Made by a program: the position numbers and the translations under genes | Assembly: GCA_963716085.1 (NCBI GenBank) | Contig: OY970288.1 | Location: forward strand, 124,001-188,000 | DNA length: 64,000 nucleotides | Direction of reading: 5' to 3' | From: Persicitalea sp963716085 | GTDB taxonomy: Bacteria > Bacteroidota > Bacteroidia > Cytophagales > Spirosomataceae | Shown: in pieces, positions 17,158-25,433 of the stretch | Numbering within the stretch: position 1 is the stretch's first letter | Layout: each line of letters opens with the position of its first letter | The notes under the pieces: model-generated | Seen by the model: only the letters and a program-made list of their open reading frames with translations | Told to the model about the DNA's origin: nothing | Databases searched by the model: none

Positions 17158-18819
17158 ATGAAGCAACCCATAATCATAGCCGTAGACGACGATGCGCAGG
17201 TACTTCGTGCCCTGACGCGCGACCTGCGTAGCCAATACCGTAAAGAGTATAAAGTGATGAGTACCGACTCGGCCAAGGAAGCGTTGGATGCGCTGAAAGA
17301 CTTGAAGCAGAAAAACGAGACCGTCGCGCTCTTCGTCTCGGATCAGCGAATGCCCGAAATGCTGGGCGTGGATTATCTGACTGAGGCCAAGAAACTTTTC
17401 CCTCACGCCAAGCGCGTACTACTCACGGCCTATTCCGACACCGACGCGGCCATCAAGGCCATCAACGATGTGCAGTTGGACTATTACCTGATGAAGCCCT
17501 GGAATCCACCCGAGGAAAAAATGTACCCCGTGCTGGACGACCTGCTGGAAGACTGGCAAATGAACAACATTCCCGAGTTCGACGGCATCCGGGTGATCGG
17601 CTACCAATTTTCGCCCAAATCGCACGAGATCAAGGATTTTTTGTCGGGAAATCTCCATCCCTACCAATGGTACGACCTTGAAACCAACGAGCGCGGGCAG
17701 GAGTTGATGGCGATGAACAACCTGGAAGCTAAAGACGCGCCCTTTGTGTTTTTTGAGGATGGCAGCTTCCTGGTGCAACCCGAATTGCGGGCGATTTCCG
17801 AGAAGCTGGGCCTGAGCTTGCAGACTACTCAGGAAATGTACGACGTGGTCATCATTGGCGCGGGGCCAGCGGGCTTGTCGGCGGCGGTGTACGGCGGGTC
17901 GGAAGGCTTGAAAACGTTGATGATCGAGAAACGCGCCCCTGGCGGTCAAGCAGGAACAAGTTCGCGGATCGAAAACTACCTCGGCTTCCCTTCGGGCCTG
18001 AGCGGGGCCGAACTCTCGCGCCGCGCCATCACGCAGGCCACGCGCTTCGGCGTGGATTTTCTGTCGCCCGAGGAAGTAACGGGTATCGAAATCAAGGACA
18101 ATTATAAGATCCTAACGCTAGGCAACGGCCAGAAGATCAATACCAAGAGCATCGTCATCACGACGGGTGTCAACTACCGTAAGCTGAAAACCAAGGGAGT
18201 GGAAGACTTTACTGGCGCGGGCGTGTATTACGGTGCCGCTACCACCGAGGCGAATTCCTGCCGCGACAAGGAAGTGTACATCGTGGGTGGTGGCAACTCC
18301 GCCGGACAGGGTGCCATGTACCTTTCGCAGTTTGGCAAAAATGTTCATATCCTCGTTCGTAAGCCCGACCTGGCCGCCACGATGTCGTCGTACCTGATCG
18401 ATCAGATCGAAGCTACCGACAATATCCACCTGCTGCCTTGCACCGAAATCGTGGAAGCCAAGGGCGACGGGCATTTGCAGGAATTGGTGTTGCAGAATTT
18501 GAACGATTCCAGCGAACGCACAGTAGCCGCCGATGCGCTGTTCATCTTCATCGGCTCCAAGCCCTACACCGAGTGGATCGACACCGAGATGCTGATCGAC
18601 AAGCGGGGCTTCATCGAAACGGGCCGCGCGCTGGTCAACTACCCGGATTACAAGAAAATCTGGAAAATGAAGCGTGAACCCTACACCCTCGAAACCTGCG
18701 TACCGGGCGTGTTCGCGGCGGGCGACGTCCGCGCCTCGGCCATGAACCGCGTGGCCTCTGCGGTAGGAGAGGGGGCGATGGCGATTAGCTTTGTGCATAA
18801 GTACCTGGCGGAAATGTAG
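17158..18819 (+). CDS. Response regulator receiver fused to thioredoxin-reductase-like FAD oxidoreductase
   Basis: 553 residues. Residues 1-125 are a receiver domain with acidic pocket VDDD (10-12), phospho-acceptor Asp62 in VSDQRMPEM, Thr90 and Lys113 in LMKPW. A linker about 130-225 resembles a thioredoxin-fold region. The rest is a pyridine nucleotide-disulfide oxidoreductase: FAD-binding GAGPAGLSAA, NADPH-binding GGGNSAGQGA and the C-terminal FAD motif GVFAAGDVR. The CxxC pair of thioredoxin reductase, normally in CATCDG, is absent: the site reads YYGAATTEANSC (about 355-368), so thioredoxin reduction by the usual mechanism is not possible. The paired kinase is upstream and a UBP zinc-finger gene downstream. 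Output may be electron transfer controlled by phosphorylation. Confidence 0.92.
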   Translation: MKQPIIIAVDDDAQVLRALTRDLRSQYRKEYKVMSTDSAKEALDALKDLKQKNETVALFVSDQRMPEMLGVDYLTEAKKLFPHAKRVLLTAYSDTDAAIKAINDVQLDYYLMKPWNPPEEKMYPVLDDLLEDWQMNNIPEFDGIRVIGYQFSPKSHEIKDFLSGNLHPYQWYDLETNERGQELMAMNNLEAKDAPFVFFEDGSFLVQPELRAISEKLGLSLQTTQEMYDVVIIGAGPAGLSAAVYGGSEGLKTLMIEKRAPGGQAGTSSRIENYLGFPSGLSGAELSRRAITQATRFGVDFLSPEEVTGIEIKDNYKILTLGNGQKINTKSIVITTGVNYRKLKTKGVEDFTGAGVYYGAATTEANSCRDKEVYIVGGGNSAGQGAMYLSQFGKNVHILVRKPDLAATMSSYLIDQIEATDNIHLLPCTEIVEAKGDGHLQELVLQNLNDSSERTVAADALFIFIGSKPYTEWIDTEMLIDKRGFIETGRALVNYPDYKKIWKMKREPYTLETCVPGVFAAGDVRASAMNRVASAVGEGAMAISFVHKYLAEM

Positions 18820-18869
18820 TTTGGCTGTCGGCTGAAACAACCGTCTATCGTCAACTACCACTAAATAAA

Positions 18870-19139
18870 ATGAATAAGAAGCTTTGTGATCATCTGACCG
18901 CGATCGAGGAAGTCAAAACCGCAGAAGAGCGCGTTTGCGAAGAATGCGTAAAAATCGGCGGGCGATGGGTGCATCTGCGCACTTGCCAGGAATGCGGCGT
19001 TACGCATTGCTGCGATTCCTCGCCGCATCGTCACGCGACGGCGCACTTTCATGAAATCGGCCATCCCGTGGTTGCCTCGGCCGAGCCGGGTGAGCGGTGG
19101 CTGTGGTGCTATGCCGATGAGCTGTTTGTGGAGTACTAA
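18870..19139 (+). CDS. UBP-type zinc finger protein
   Basis: 89 residues forming a single ZnF-UBP domain: Cys/His ligands in CDH, CEECVKIGGRWVHLRTCQECGVTHCCDSS and HATAHFHEIGHPVV, ending WLWCYADE. In eukaryotes the fold binds the free ubiquitin C terminus; bacterial versions of this size commonly travel with thioredoxin-reductase-like oxidoreductases, as here. It is 50 bases after the receiver-oxidoreductase gene and very likely part of the same operon. Function unknown. Confidence 0.9.
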   Translation: MNKKLCDHLTAIEEVKTAEERVCEECVKIGGRWVHLRTCQECGVTHCCDSSPHRHATAHFHEIGHPVVASAEPGERWLWCYADELFVEY

Positions 19140-19156
19140 ATCCGGATTTTTTTATG

Positions 19157-19798
19157 TCAGGCGATTTTCAGCCAGTTTTTTCGAGCGTAATCAATGAAGG
19201 CAAGGGAGTAGTCGACCACAATAAGTGCGATTGTTACAAGACCGATATTCACTTCCACGGGCAGCCCATTTCCGATGAGAAAATTTACACAGAAATAGGG
19301 AACAATAATCAATAAAACAGCCTTCCGCCTCAACACATGGGCTCGTAGTGATATTGGGCGGGTATGTGTCTGAGAAAATAACATTCCTGTCCAGCTATAT
19401 CTCCAAGCCTTGAACTTCCGCATGACAAACCACACGTAAATACTAATTCCTATTAGTGGAAATAAAATATATAGGTTTAGAGTCAGGCCCAACACCAACG
19501 GTATAAGCCAGCGCGCTGACTTGAGATACACGATCAAAAACGCTCTAAATAAGTGCCGTACCTTCCGTTTGGTAGCTTTGACATATCCCTTCTCAATTTT
19601 TACCAACCCAGATTCCCCACCCATCTCTTCCAAAGCGCCCTGCTGAGCGTCTGCAGAAGATTTTCCCCGAGCCATGCCGCCTTCAATGGCCTGTACCAGG
19701 TGGTCGTACAATTCGTCGCGGACTTCCTCATAAGTACCCGCCCCGGCGTTGTCGATGAGGCTGCGAATGTTCTTTTGCTGATCGGAACTAAGAGGCAT
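19157..19798 (-). CDS. Membrane protein encoded with PadR
   Basis: 213 residues. The soluble N terminus (about 1-75) has a helical region with YDHLVQAIEGGMARGKSSADAQQGALEEMGG, typical of the permease-prefix domain found on Bacteroidota membrane proteins that are coupled to PadR regulators. Four hydrophobic segments follow (about 85-210). There is no catalytic motif. It starts 12 bases after padR on the same strand, so the two are co-transcribed; PadR-linked membrane proteins of this type often respond to envelope stress. Confidence 0.75.
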   Translation of the reverse strand: MPLSSDQQKNIRSLIDNAGAGTYEEVRDELYDHLVQAIEGGMARGKSSADAQQGALEEMGGESGLVKIEKGYVKATKRKVRHLFRAFLIVYLKSARWLIPLVLGLTLNLYILFPLIGISIYVWFVMRKFKAWRYSWTGMLFSQTHTRPISLRAHVLRRKAVLLIIVPYFCVNFLIGNGLPVEVNIGLVTIALIVVDYSLAFIDYARKNWLKIA

Positions 19799-19810
19799 AA
19801 TTAGCGGGAT

Positions 19811-20161
19811 TTAAGTAAGTGTAACATTACTCCCCGGATTCAGCACTTGCTGCAAACTTTTCAGAAAATCCTGCATCTGCGCCAGGCGGCTGACGGCCTG
19901 ACCACGCTGCTCGGGGACGATGGCGTAGTACTTACGGGTACGGCCCTCCACTACGGCGGTGTGGGTTCGGAGTAAGCCCTCGCCTTCGAGTTTGTGCAGG
20001 GCCGGGTAGAGCGCGCCTTCCGTCACGCGCAGCTGTCCGGCGGTGATTTCCTTCACCCGCTGGCAGATTTCGTAGCCGTACATGGCGTCGTTTTCCGAGA
20101 GTAGTTTCAGGATAATCACGCTCAGGCTGCCTTTCAGGATTTGCGGCGGGACTTCGTTCAT
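19811..20161 (-). CDS. PadR family transcriptional regulator
   Basis: 116 residues. The winged helix starts at LKGSLSVIILKLLSENDAMYGYEIC and carries the family hallmark VTEGALYPALHKLEGEGLL, followed by GRTRKYYAI and a C-terminal dimerisation helix. PadR proteins bind a palindrome in their own promoter. The 126 bases upstream contain GGTATACC (20183-20190), a possible core of the site. The downstream membrane protein gene is its likely target and partner. Confidence 0.92.
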   Translation of the reverse strand: MNEVPPQILKGSLSVIILKLLSENDAMYGYEICQRVKEITAGQLRVTEGALYPALHKLEGEGLLRTHTAVVEGRTRKYYAIVPEQRGQAVSRLAQMQDFLKSLQQVLNPGSNVTLT

Positions 20162-20245
20162 GGGGCTAAGGTAGGGATTTTCGGTATACCTCCGGTTCTT
20201 GGGTATAAGAATTTTATCGCTATTGAGTTTGATAAAAACATCGAA

Positions 20246-20283
20246 ACACGTATATTTATTGATAAAACAGACTTTATACGTGT
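20246..20283. promoter_or_regulatory. Inverted-repeat operator of the toxin-antitoxin pair
   Basis: ACACGTATA (20246-20254) and TATACGTGT (20275-20283) are exact inverse copies separated by 20 bases, ending five bases before the antitoxin ATG. This is the expected place for an autoregulatory site of an RHH-type antitoxin. Confidence 0.6.
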
Positions 20284-20287
20284 AATT

Positions 20288-20539
20288 ATGTCGAAGGTTA
20301 AATTAACCCTTACCATAGAAGAAGCGGTAGTTGCTCATGCCAAGGTAGTCGCCCGGCGCAATCGGCAATCGCTATCGGAGATGATAGAAAATTTTCTCTC
20401 AAAATCTGATTCGGAGTATTCCATATCGACCGGAACCTCTATTGCTCTGGAACTGAGAGGAGCAGCTAAATCAGTTTTGTCCAATAAATCTGACCGCGAA
20501 ATCCGAGCAATGATGTATAAAGACAAATACGGAATATGA
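20288..20539 (+). CDS. RHH-type antitoxin of a PIN toxin-antitoxin pair (DUF6364-like)
   Basis: 83 residues. The N terminus KVKLTLTIEEAVVAHAKVVARRNRQSLSEMIENFL is a ribbon-helix-helix DNA-binding segment of the DUF6364 type, which normally neutralises and autoregulates a PIN-domain toxin. The C-terminal half (about 50-83) is the likely toxin-binding tail. The frame is open to 20141, but ATG 20288 fits the domain start and places an inverted-repeat operator directly upstream. Its stop overlaps the toxin start (ATGA). Confidence 0.85.
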   Translation: MSKVKLTLTIEEAVVAHAKVVARRNRQSLSEMIENFLSKSDSEYSISTGTSIALELRGAAKSVLSNKSDREIRAMMYKDKYGI

Positions 20540-20964
20540 ATGTCTTCCTGGACACCAATGTGGTGCTAGACTGGCTTTTGGATAGGAAAGACACTTTTGC
20601 CGATGAGGCAACCGCCATAATTGATGCTGCTGAAAAAAAACAGGTCAAAGCGTATATTTCGGCCGGATCACTTTACACCGCTGCCTATGTGCTGGAAAAA
20701 AGCGGCCGGAAAGGCGAGGATTTGCGGAGAGCGATGCAGAAAGTGTTAAGTGTTTTAAAAGTCAGGAAAGCTGAAAACTCACCTTATCAGAAAGCTTGCG
20801 AAAGGGACATGAAAGATTTGGAGGATGCCTTTCAATACGAAGTCGCTTTGCATGGCGGTAAGCTAGACTATTTTATAACGGCAAACTTGCGTGACTTTGC
20901 TACTCAAGACACAGACTTGCTTCCTGTCATTACTCCCGCCCAGTTACTGTCGTACCTTCGGTAA
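20536..20964 (+). CDS. PIN-domain toxin (VapC-like)
   Basis: 142 residues with a PIN nuclease fold: DTNVVLDWLL at the first acidic residue (Asp6), a mid-chain acidic residue in LEDAFQYEVAL and the C-terminal DYFITANLRDF with Asp. Toxins of this family cut RNA, often tRNA or rRNA. It overlaps the antitoxin by four bases, showing translational coupling. All expected acidic positions are present, so it appears intact. Confidence 0.88.
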   Translation: MNVFLDTNVVLDWLLDRKDTFADEATAIIDAAEKKQVKAYISAGSLYTAAYVLEKSGRKGEDLRRAMQKVLSVLKVRKAENSPYQKACERDMKDLEDAFQYEVALHGGKLDYFITANLRDFATQDTDLLPVITPAQLLSYLR

Positions 20965-21037
20965 TGATTCAAAAAGAGCGAGGTAAATTTTGCCGCAAAG
21001 CTCAAAACATGATCTTATAATGCGTAAGCAGCAAACT

Positions 21038-21880
21038 TTAAGCCGTCAAAGCCCCGATCCTGAACTTGACGTACGTCTGCGCCAGTAAGGCAAGCTTGCG
21101 GCTGTCGGGCACGCGGATGCGCTCCTCCTGAATGCGGGCGGCGGGGAGGCGCTTTATTTTATTGAAGAGCGTGCAGTAGTAGACGTAGGCCAGGTACACG
21201 CCCTGCCGGGCACCTTTGGGTAGTTGCAGAATGGCTTGATACGCAGCATCGAAGTCGGCCTGGATGTCGGCTTCGATGCGTCCCTTGGCTTCGGGAGCGA
21301 AGGCCTTGAAGTCCACGCCGGGAAAATAGACGCGGCCCCGTTCCTGGAAATCGCTCTTGATGTCGCGCAGGAAGTTCACTTTCTGGAAGGCTGCGCCGAG
21401 GCGTCTGGCTCCTTCGCGGAGGTGGTCGTGCCGGGCGGCGTCGCCTTCGCAGAACACGCGCAGACACATCAGGCCCACGACCTCAGCGGAGCCGTAGATG
21501 TATTCCTGGTAGCCGTCGTCCGTATATTCGTGTTCATAAAGATCCATTTCCATGCTGTGCAGGAAGGCGTCGATCAGGTCGCGTTCGATGCCGTATTCAT
21601 TCACGACCAGTTGAAAGGAATGAAGAATGGGATTGAGGCTTATTTTTTCCTCGATGGCCTGATAGGCATCGGCCCGGAAGCGATCCAAAAGCTGTTTTTT
21701 GTCAAAATCGTGGAAGGTATCCACGATCTCGTCGGCGTAGCGTACGAAGCCGTAGATGGCGTAGATGGGCAGGTGAAACTTGCGGTCGAGCGTGCGGATG
21801 CCCAGTGTGAAGGAGGTGCTGTAGTGCTCCGTGATGATCTTGCTGCACTGCAGACTCGCGCGGTTGAATAGTTCCAGCAT
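21038..21880 (-). CDS. crtB: Phytoene synthase
   Basis: Joins two geranylgeranyl diphosphates to phytoene, the first committed step of carotenoid synthesis. 280 residues from the ATG at 21880. Aspartate-rich motifs are DEIVD (50-54) and DIKSD further on; the N terminus LFNRASLQCSKIITEHYSTSF is typical. A TTG 13 codons upstream would extend the chain without conserved sequence, so the internal ATG is preferred. It lies 63 bases downstream of crtI on the same strand; the pair makes a coloured C40 intermediate, and cyclase or ketolase genes are not in the window. Confidence 0.95.
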   Translation of the reverse strand: MLELFNRASLQCSKIITEHYSTSFTLGIRTLDRKFHLPIYAIYGFVRYADEIVDTFHDFDKKQLLDRFRADAYQAIEEKISLNPILHSFQLVVNEYGIERDLIDAFLHSMEMDLYEHEYTDDGYQEYIYGSAEVVGLMCLRVFCEGDAARHDHLREGARRLGAAFQKVNFLRDIKSDFQERGRVYFPGVDFKAFAPEAKGRIEADIQADFDAAYQAILQLPKGARQGVYLAYVYYCTLFNKIKRLPAARIQEERIRVPDSRKLALLAQTYVKFRIGALTA

Positions 21881-21943
21881 GGGGTGGGCCGTAGGGGACT
21901 TAGTAGAATTTCGTGTCAATATAACTGGATTTTTCCAACTTTG

Positions 21944-23440
21944 TTAATTGGGCGGAAACTCCTTTTCCACTTCTTTCGCTACTACCAGGCCCGAAATAAG
22001 CGAGGGTGGTACGCCAGGGCCGGGAACGGTCAACTGTCCGGTGTAATACAGGTTTTGTACTTCTTTATTCTTCAAGCTGGGTTTCAGAATGGCGGTTTGC
22101 CGCAGGGTATTGGCCAAACCGTAGGCGTTACCTTTAAAAGCGTTGTAGTCATTCATAAACTCCGAATGCGCGTAGCTGCGCCTGAAAACTACGTTCGGGC
22201 GCACCGGTTCACCAACGTAAGCTTCTAGCCGTTCCATCACCATGTGGTAGTATTTCTCCCGCACCTCTTCCGTATCGCCGCTCAGTCCCGGCGCGACGGG
22301 AATCAGAACGAACAAGTTTTCGCTGCCCTCGGGTGCGACGCCTGGATCGGTTTTAGACGGTGCCGACACGTAGAAAAGCGGGCGCGAGGGCCACTTTGGC
22401 TCTTCGTAAATCTCTTGGGAGTGCAGCGAGAAGTCCTCGTCAAAGAAGAGATTGTGATGCGTCAGCTTAGGTACCCTTTTGTTTACTCCCAAATAATAAA
22501 GCAGGGACGATGGGGCCAGCACGCGCTTGTCCCAGTAACCTTCGTCGTAATTTTGGTAGGGTTCGGCCAGGAGTTGGCTGTCCACATGGTGATAGTCGGC
22601 CCCGGCTACCACGATGTCGGCCTCATAAGTGGCGTCTCCGGTAAGGACGCGATCGGCGCGGCCTTCCTTTATTGAAATATGACGGACATTTTGATTCAGC
22701 ACGAGCTTCACACCCATCTCTTTGGCAAGTGACACCATGCCGCGCACGATTTCATGCATGCCCCCCATCGGGTACCAGGTGCCCATGGTCATCTCGGCGT
22801 AGTTCATCAGGCTGTACATCGCGGGCGTCTTTTGGGCCGTTGCACCGAGAAATAGAATAGGGAACTCAACCAACTGCAGCAAACGCGGGTCTTTGAAAAA
22901 CTTCCGCACGTGCGTGGCAAAAGGTTGGAACACATCCAGCCGCGTGACGTCGTACAGCAACTTCAAACTCAAGAACTCCGATACGCTCCGGCTGGGTTTC
23001 CATACAAATTTCTTGATGCCTACTTCGTATTTATAGGCAGCCTGCCGCAAAAACTCGTCTAGCTGCGCCGCGCTTCCCGGCTCGACGGACTCGAACAGCT
23101 CGCGCAAACCCGGCATATCCGCCGGTAAGTTCATCTCCTCCGTCGGCCCGAACACGACTTTGTAGGAAGGGTCGAGCCGTACCAAGTTGTAGTAGTCCGA
23201 AGGCTTTTTGCCAAACTCGGCAAAGTAATCTTCAAAAACATCGGGCATCCAGTACCAGCTCGGCCCCATATCGAAAGTAAAACCCTCCGCCTCAAAAACG
23301 CGCGCCCGTCCGCCGGGAACGTCGTTTTTTTCCAGCAACGTGACGTCGTACCCTCGCTGCGCCAGCCGCGTGGCGGCCGATAATCCGGCAAAACCCGAAC
23401 CGATAACGATAACTCTTCTCAATTTGACGGGGCCGCCCAT
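21944..23440 (-). CDS. crtI: Phytoene desaturase
   Basis: Introduces double bonds into phytoene, giving lycopene or a related polyene. 498 residues. N-terminal FAD-binding VIVIGSGFAGLSAATRLAQ (about 9-27) with VPGGRAR; C-terminal signature GPGVPPSLISGLVVAKEV with YYTGQLTVPGPG. First gene of the crtIB pair. The promoter region 23441-23590 holds a good -7 element (23503-23510) and one copy of a 21-base interspersed repeat in the leader. Confidence 0.95.
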   Translation of the reverse strand: MGGPVKLRRVIVIGSGFAGLSAATRLAQRGYDVTLLEKNDVPGGRARVFEAEGFTFDMGPSWYWMPDVFEDYFAEFGKKPSDYYNLVRLDPSYKVVFGPTEEMNLPADMPGLRELFESVEPGSAAQLDEFLRQAAYKYEVGIKKFVWKPSRSVSEFLSLKLLYDVTRLDVFQPFATHVRKFFKDPRLLQLVEFPILFLGATAQKTPAMYSLMNYAEMTMGTWYPMGGMHEIVRGMVSLAKEMGVKLVLNQNVRHISIKEGRADRVLTGDATYEADIVVAGADYHHVDSQLLAEPYQNYDEGYWDKRVLAPSSLLYYLGVNKRVPKLTHHNLFFDEDFSLHSQEIYEEPKWPSRPLFYVSAPSKTDPGVAPEGSENLFVLIPVAPGLSGDTEEVREKYYHMVMERLEAYVGEPVRPNVVFRRSYAHSEFMNDYNAFKGNAYGLANTLRQTAILKPSLKNKEVQNLYYTGQLTVPGPGVPPSLISGLVVAKEVEKEFPPN

Positions 23441-23449
23441 GCGGTGATT

Positions 23450-23470
23450 GAATTAGTGAATGTCGGAATA
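23450..23470. repeat. 21-base interspersed repeat, copy 1
   Basis: GAATTAGTGAATGTCGGAAT plus a final A. The exact inverse occurs at 48248-48268. It lies in the leader of crtI, ten bases before its start codon. Confidence 0.85.
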
Positions 23471-23502
23471 ATTTGTTCTGCTGCTTGTTGAGGTTTAGTT
23501 GC

Positions 23503-23510
23503 CAAACATA
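23503..23510 (-). promoter_or_regulatory. Promoter -7 element of crtI
   Basis: On the minus strand it reads TATGTTTG, an exact fit to TAnnTTTG, 62 bases before the crtI start. The spacing to the closest upstream TTG is 25, a little long. Confidence 0.5.
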
Positions 23511-23589
23511 CTTTACAAACCGAAAAGAGTTTTTTCAAAAAAAAATTCACCCGCAAGATAGATAGTAAAATGGCTTGTCAACAAAATAC

Positions 23590-23620
23590 AAAAAGCCAGA
23601 CGAGATTCATCTGACTTTTT
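23590..23620 (-). terminator. Terminator of the sigma factor gene
   Basis: AAAAGCCAGA (23591-23600) pairs with TCTGACTTTT (23610-23619) with one mismatch. Read on the minus strand it ends in a run of T, downstream of the sigma factor gene and upstream of the crtI promoter. Confidence 0.7.
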
Positions 23621-23670
23621 ATAAAATAATTGGAGGGACTTAGCAGCAATGCCGCACGTGCGATGTATTT

Positions 23671-23701
23671 ACATTCCGACATTCCGACATTCCGACATTC
23701 C
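23671..23701. repeat. 8-base tandem repeat
   Basis: The unit ACATTCCG is repeated three times, with a fourth partial copy. The inverse word GAATGTCGGAAT forms part of the 21-base repeat at 23450-23470 and of the repeat at 48220-48268. Confidence 0.9.
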
Positions 23702-23720
23702 TCAATTCATAAATTCCCAA

Positions 23721-24233
23721 TTAATCCAGCCGCGAGTACACGCTCAGCATTCGCTTCAAATCCTTGCGGGCGATGTGGATGCGGTTTTTGACGGTGCCGA
23801 TGGGAATTTCCAGCTTAGCGGCAATTTCGTGGTACTTGAAGCCCCGGAAATGCATCATGAAAGGCGTTTTGTAAGCCAGATCCAGCGACTCGATGGCCTG
23901 CGTGATGTCCTCCATCGCGAAAGTCGAGTAAGCCTGGTTGTCCGTGCTATTGTTGGCCGTATTGATGTAGTGCAGATTGTCGGTCGTGTCGATGAAGGTC
24001 TTCCGCCGCACCATCCGCTGGTAGTTGGTGATGAAAGTATTCTTCATGATCGTGTAAAGCCACGCCTTCAGGTTGGTGCCATCCGTATATTTATCCCGGT
24101 TGGTGAAAGCTTTTAGCATCGTGTCTTGCAGTAGGTCGTTCGCGTCTTCGGTGTCACGCGTAAGCCGTAAGGCGAAGGGACGCAACGTCTTGGAGACCTG
24201 ATCCAGGTTGTAGGTGAATTCGAGAGCAGTCAT
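23721..24233 (-). CDS. ECF-type RNA polymerase sigma factor
   Basis: 170 residues. Region 2 with DANDLLQDTMLKAFTNRDKYTDGTNLKAWLYTIMKN and region 4 with YHEIAAKLEIPIGTVKNRIHIARKDLKRML are both complete. There is no N-terminal or C-terminal extension, and no anti-sigma gene adjoins it, so its control is not visible. Position upstream of crtI/crtB on the same strand, but separated by a terminator, suggests light- or oxidative-stress control of pigment as in other bacteria; that link is inference. Confidence 0.93.
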   Translation of the reverse strand: MTALEFTYNLDQVSKTLRPFALRLTRDTEDANDLLQDTMLKAFTNRDKYTDGTNLKAWLYTIMKNTFITNYQRMVRRKTFIDTTDNLHYINTANNSTDNQAYSTFAMEDITQAIESLDLAYKTPFMMHFRGFKYHEIAAKLEIPIGTVKNRIHIARKDLKRMLSVYSRLD

Positions 24234-24512
24234 AGTGGGTGGTATATTTTAATGACTTCGTTTTGTTGAACCAAAATAAGCGATTGTTAAACAAAATTCA
24301 AAACGATCACCGTCTTGGCTTTCCTAAATAGGAACGTAATATAGTAGGTTTTAATATCAAATCTATGCCATTGATAAATAAATACTAGGTTATCGTATTT
24401 AAAAATCCATATATTTATATTATTTAGCTGTTTTGTAATAGATCATCAACCAAAAATATTTTTTTTAACATTAAGCTCTATTTCTGAGCATTTACTTAAA
24501 CAAGCGACCGGG

Positions 24513-25370
24513 CTAATTACGATGCGCTGAGTAACGAAATTCTAGTGGATTGGGATAGGTGAAAGTATAGTTCAAGTGTTGGATCATCTTCTCAGCCGAA
24601 ACTACCTTGAACGGCTCAGAATGCTCAGGTTTTGCGAAAGTAGGCTGTTCCCAACCATACTCGCGACAGGATTTTTCGTAGATCGACCGACGGTCAGGAT
24701 GCTCAGGAGCCACCATGTTGAAGGTTTCGTTGCCGATTCCAACCGTCACTAAGTTCCTGATGATAGCCACCACATCGTCTCGGTGAATATAATTCACCGG
24801 GACGTCACCCGTAGTAATGCCTCGTTTGCCTCGCACGTACTTACCGGGAATGCGGTCATAGCCCATCAGGCCGCCGCAGCGCAATACGGTCACATCACGC
24901 TCCTCCTCCCTCAGAGAAGTTATTATTTGTTCAGCTTCAATTAAACAAGGTGAGGCCGATTCCTGGGGAGTAGTTACGTCATCCTCGTACATCACCCTGC
25001 TCAACTCCGGGTAGACCGAGGTGGAACTGATATGAACAATTTCTGAAATCGGGGATTTTCCAACCAGCAAAGCCAGGTTCCGCATTTGTTGAGTATGGAA
25101 ATCCCCGCCTTGTCGGGATAGGCGGGGCGGGATGTCCACAATTAGCACATCGGAATTCAACAATTCTTCCCAGTTTTCTCCTTTCGCTTCGGGATCGAGT
25201 ACTGCCAGATAACTCCCGATACCCGCATTCCGTAGCTTCGGCAGTTTATCAGGTGATGTGGTACTGCCCTTTACGGCGTCATACCCGCACTCCAGCAGAT
25301 GAACGGCGAGGGGGAAACCCAACCAACCGCAGCCGACGATACTTACCTTTCTGTTGTTTGGTGCTGACAT
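24513..25370 (-). CDS. Extended SDR-family NAD-binding protein (YeeZ-like)
   Basis: 285 residues of the nucleotide-sugar epimerase/dehydratase superfamily. The N-terminal Rossmann motif is VSIVGCGWLGFPLA (GxGxxG variant). HISSTSVYPE supplies Ser/Thr near the site, but the usual Tyr-x-x-x-Lys of the active site is not evident at the expected place, as in YeeZ-like proteins. Reaction unknown. The gene is divergent from gldB. The 279 bases after its promoter-distal end (24234-24512) are AT-rich and hold no gene; they contain the upstream region of the sigma gene. Confidence 0.8.
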   Translation of the reverse strand: MSAPNNRKVSIVGCGWLGFPLAVHLLECGYDAVKGSTTSPDKLPKLRNAGIGSYLAVLDPEAKGENWEELLNSDVLIVDIPPRLSRQGGDFHTQQMRNLALLVGKSPISEIVHISSTSVYPELSRVMYEDDVTTPQESASPCLIEAEQIITSLREEERDVTVLRCGGLMGYDRIPGKYVRGKRGITTGDVPVNYIHRDDVVAIIRNLVTVGIGNETFNMVAPEHPDRRSIYEKSCREYGWEQPTFAKPEHSEPFKVVSAEKMIQHLNYTFTYPNPLEFRYSAHRN

Positions 25371-25389
25371 AGGGGCTGCAACTTTTGAG

Positions 25390-25397
25390 TACTTTTG
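25390..25397 (+). promoter_or_regulatory. Promoter -7 element of gldB
   Basis: TACTTTTG is an exact TAnnTTTG match 36 bases before the gldB ATG. No TTG is at the right distance upstream. Confidence 0.5.
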
Positions 25398-25433
25398 CGT
25401 GTTCGACCAAAGTGTTTCCCGATTTTCGAGCGA

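Noticed and set aside
17158..18819. Ordinary thioredoxin reductase
   Set aside because: The CxxC redox pair is absent and an N-terminal receiver domain is fused.
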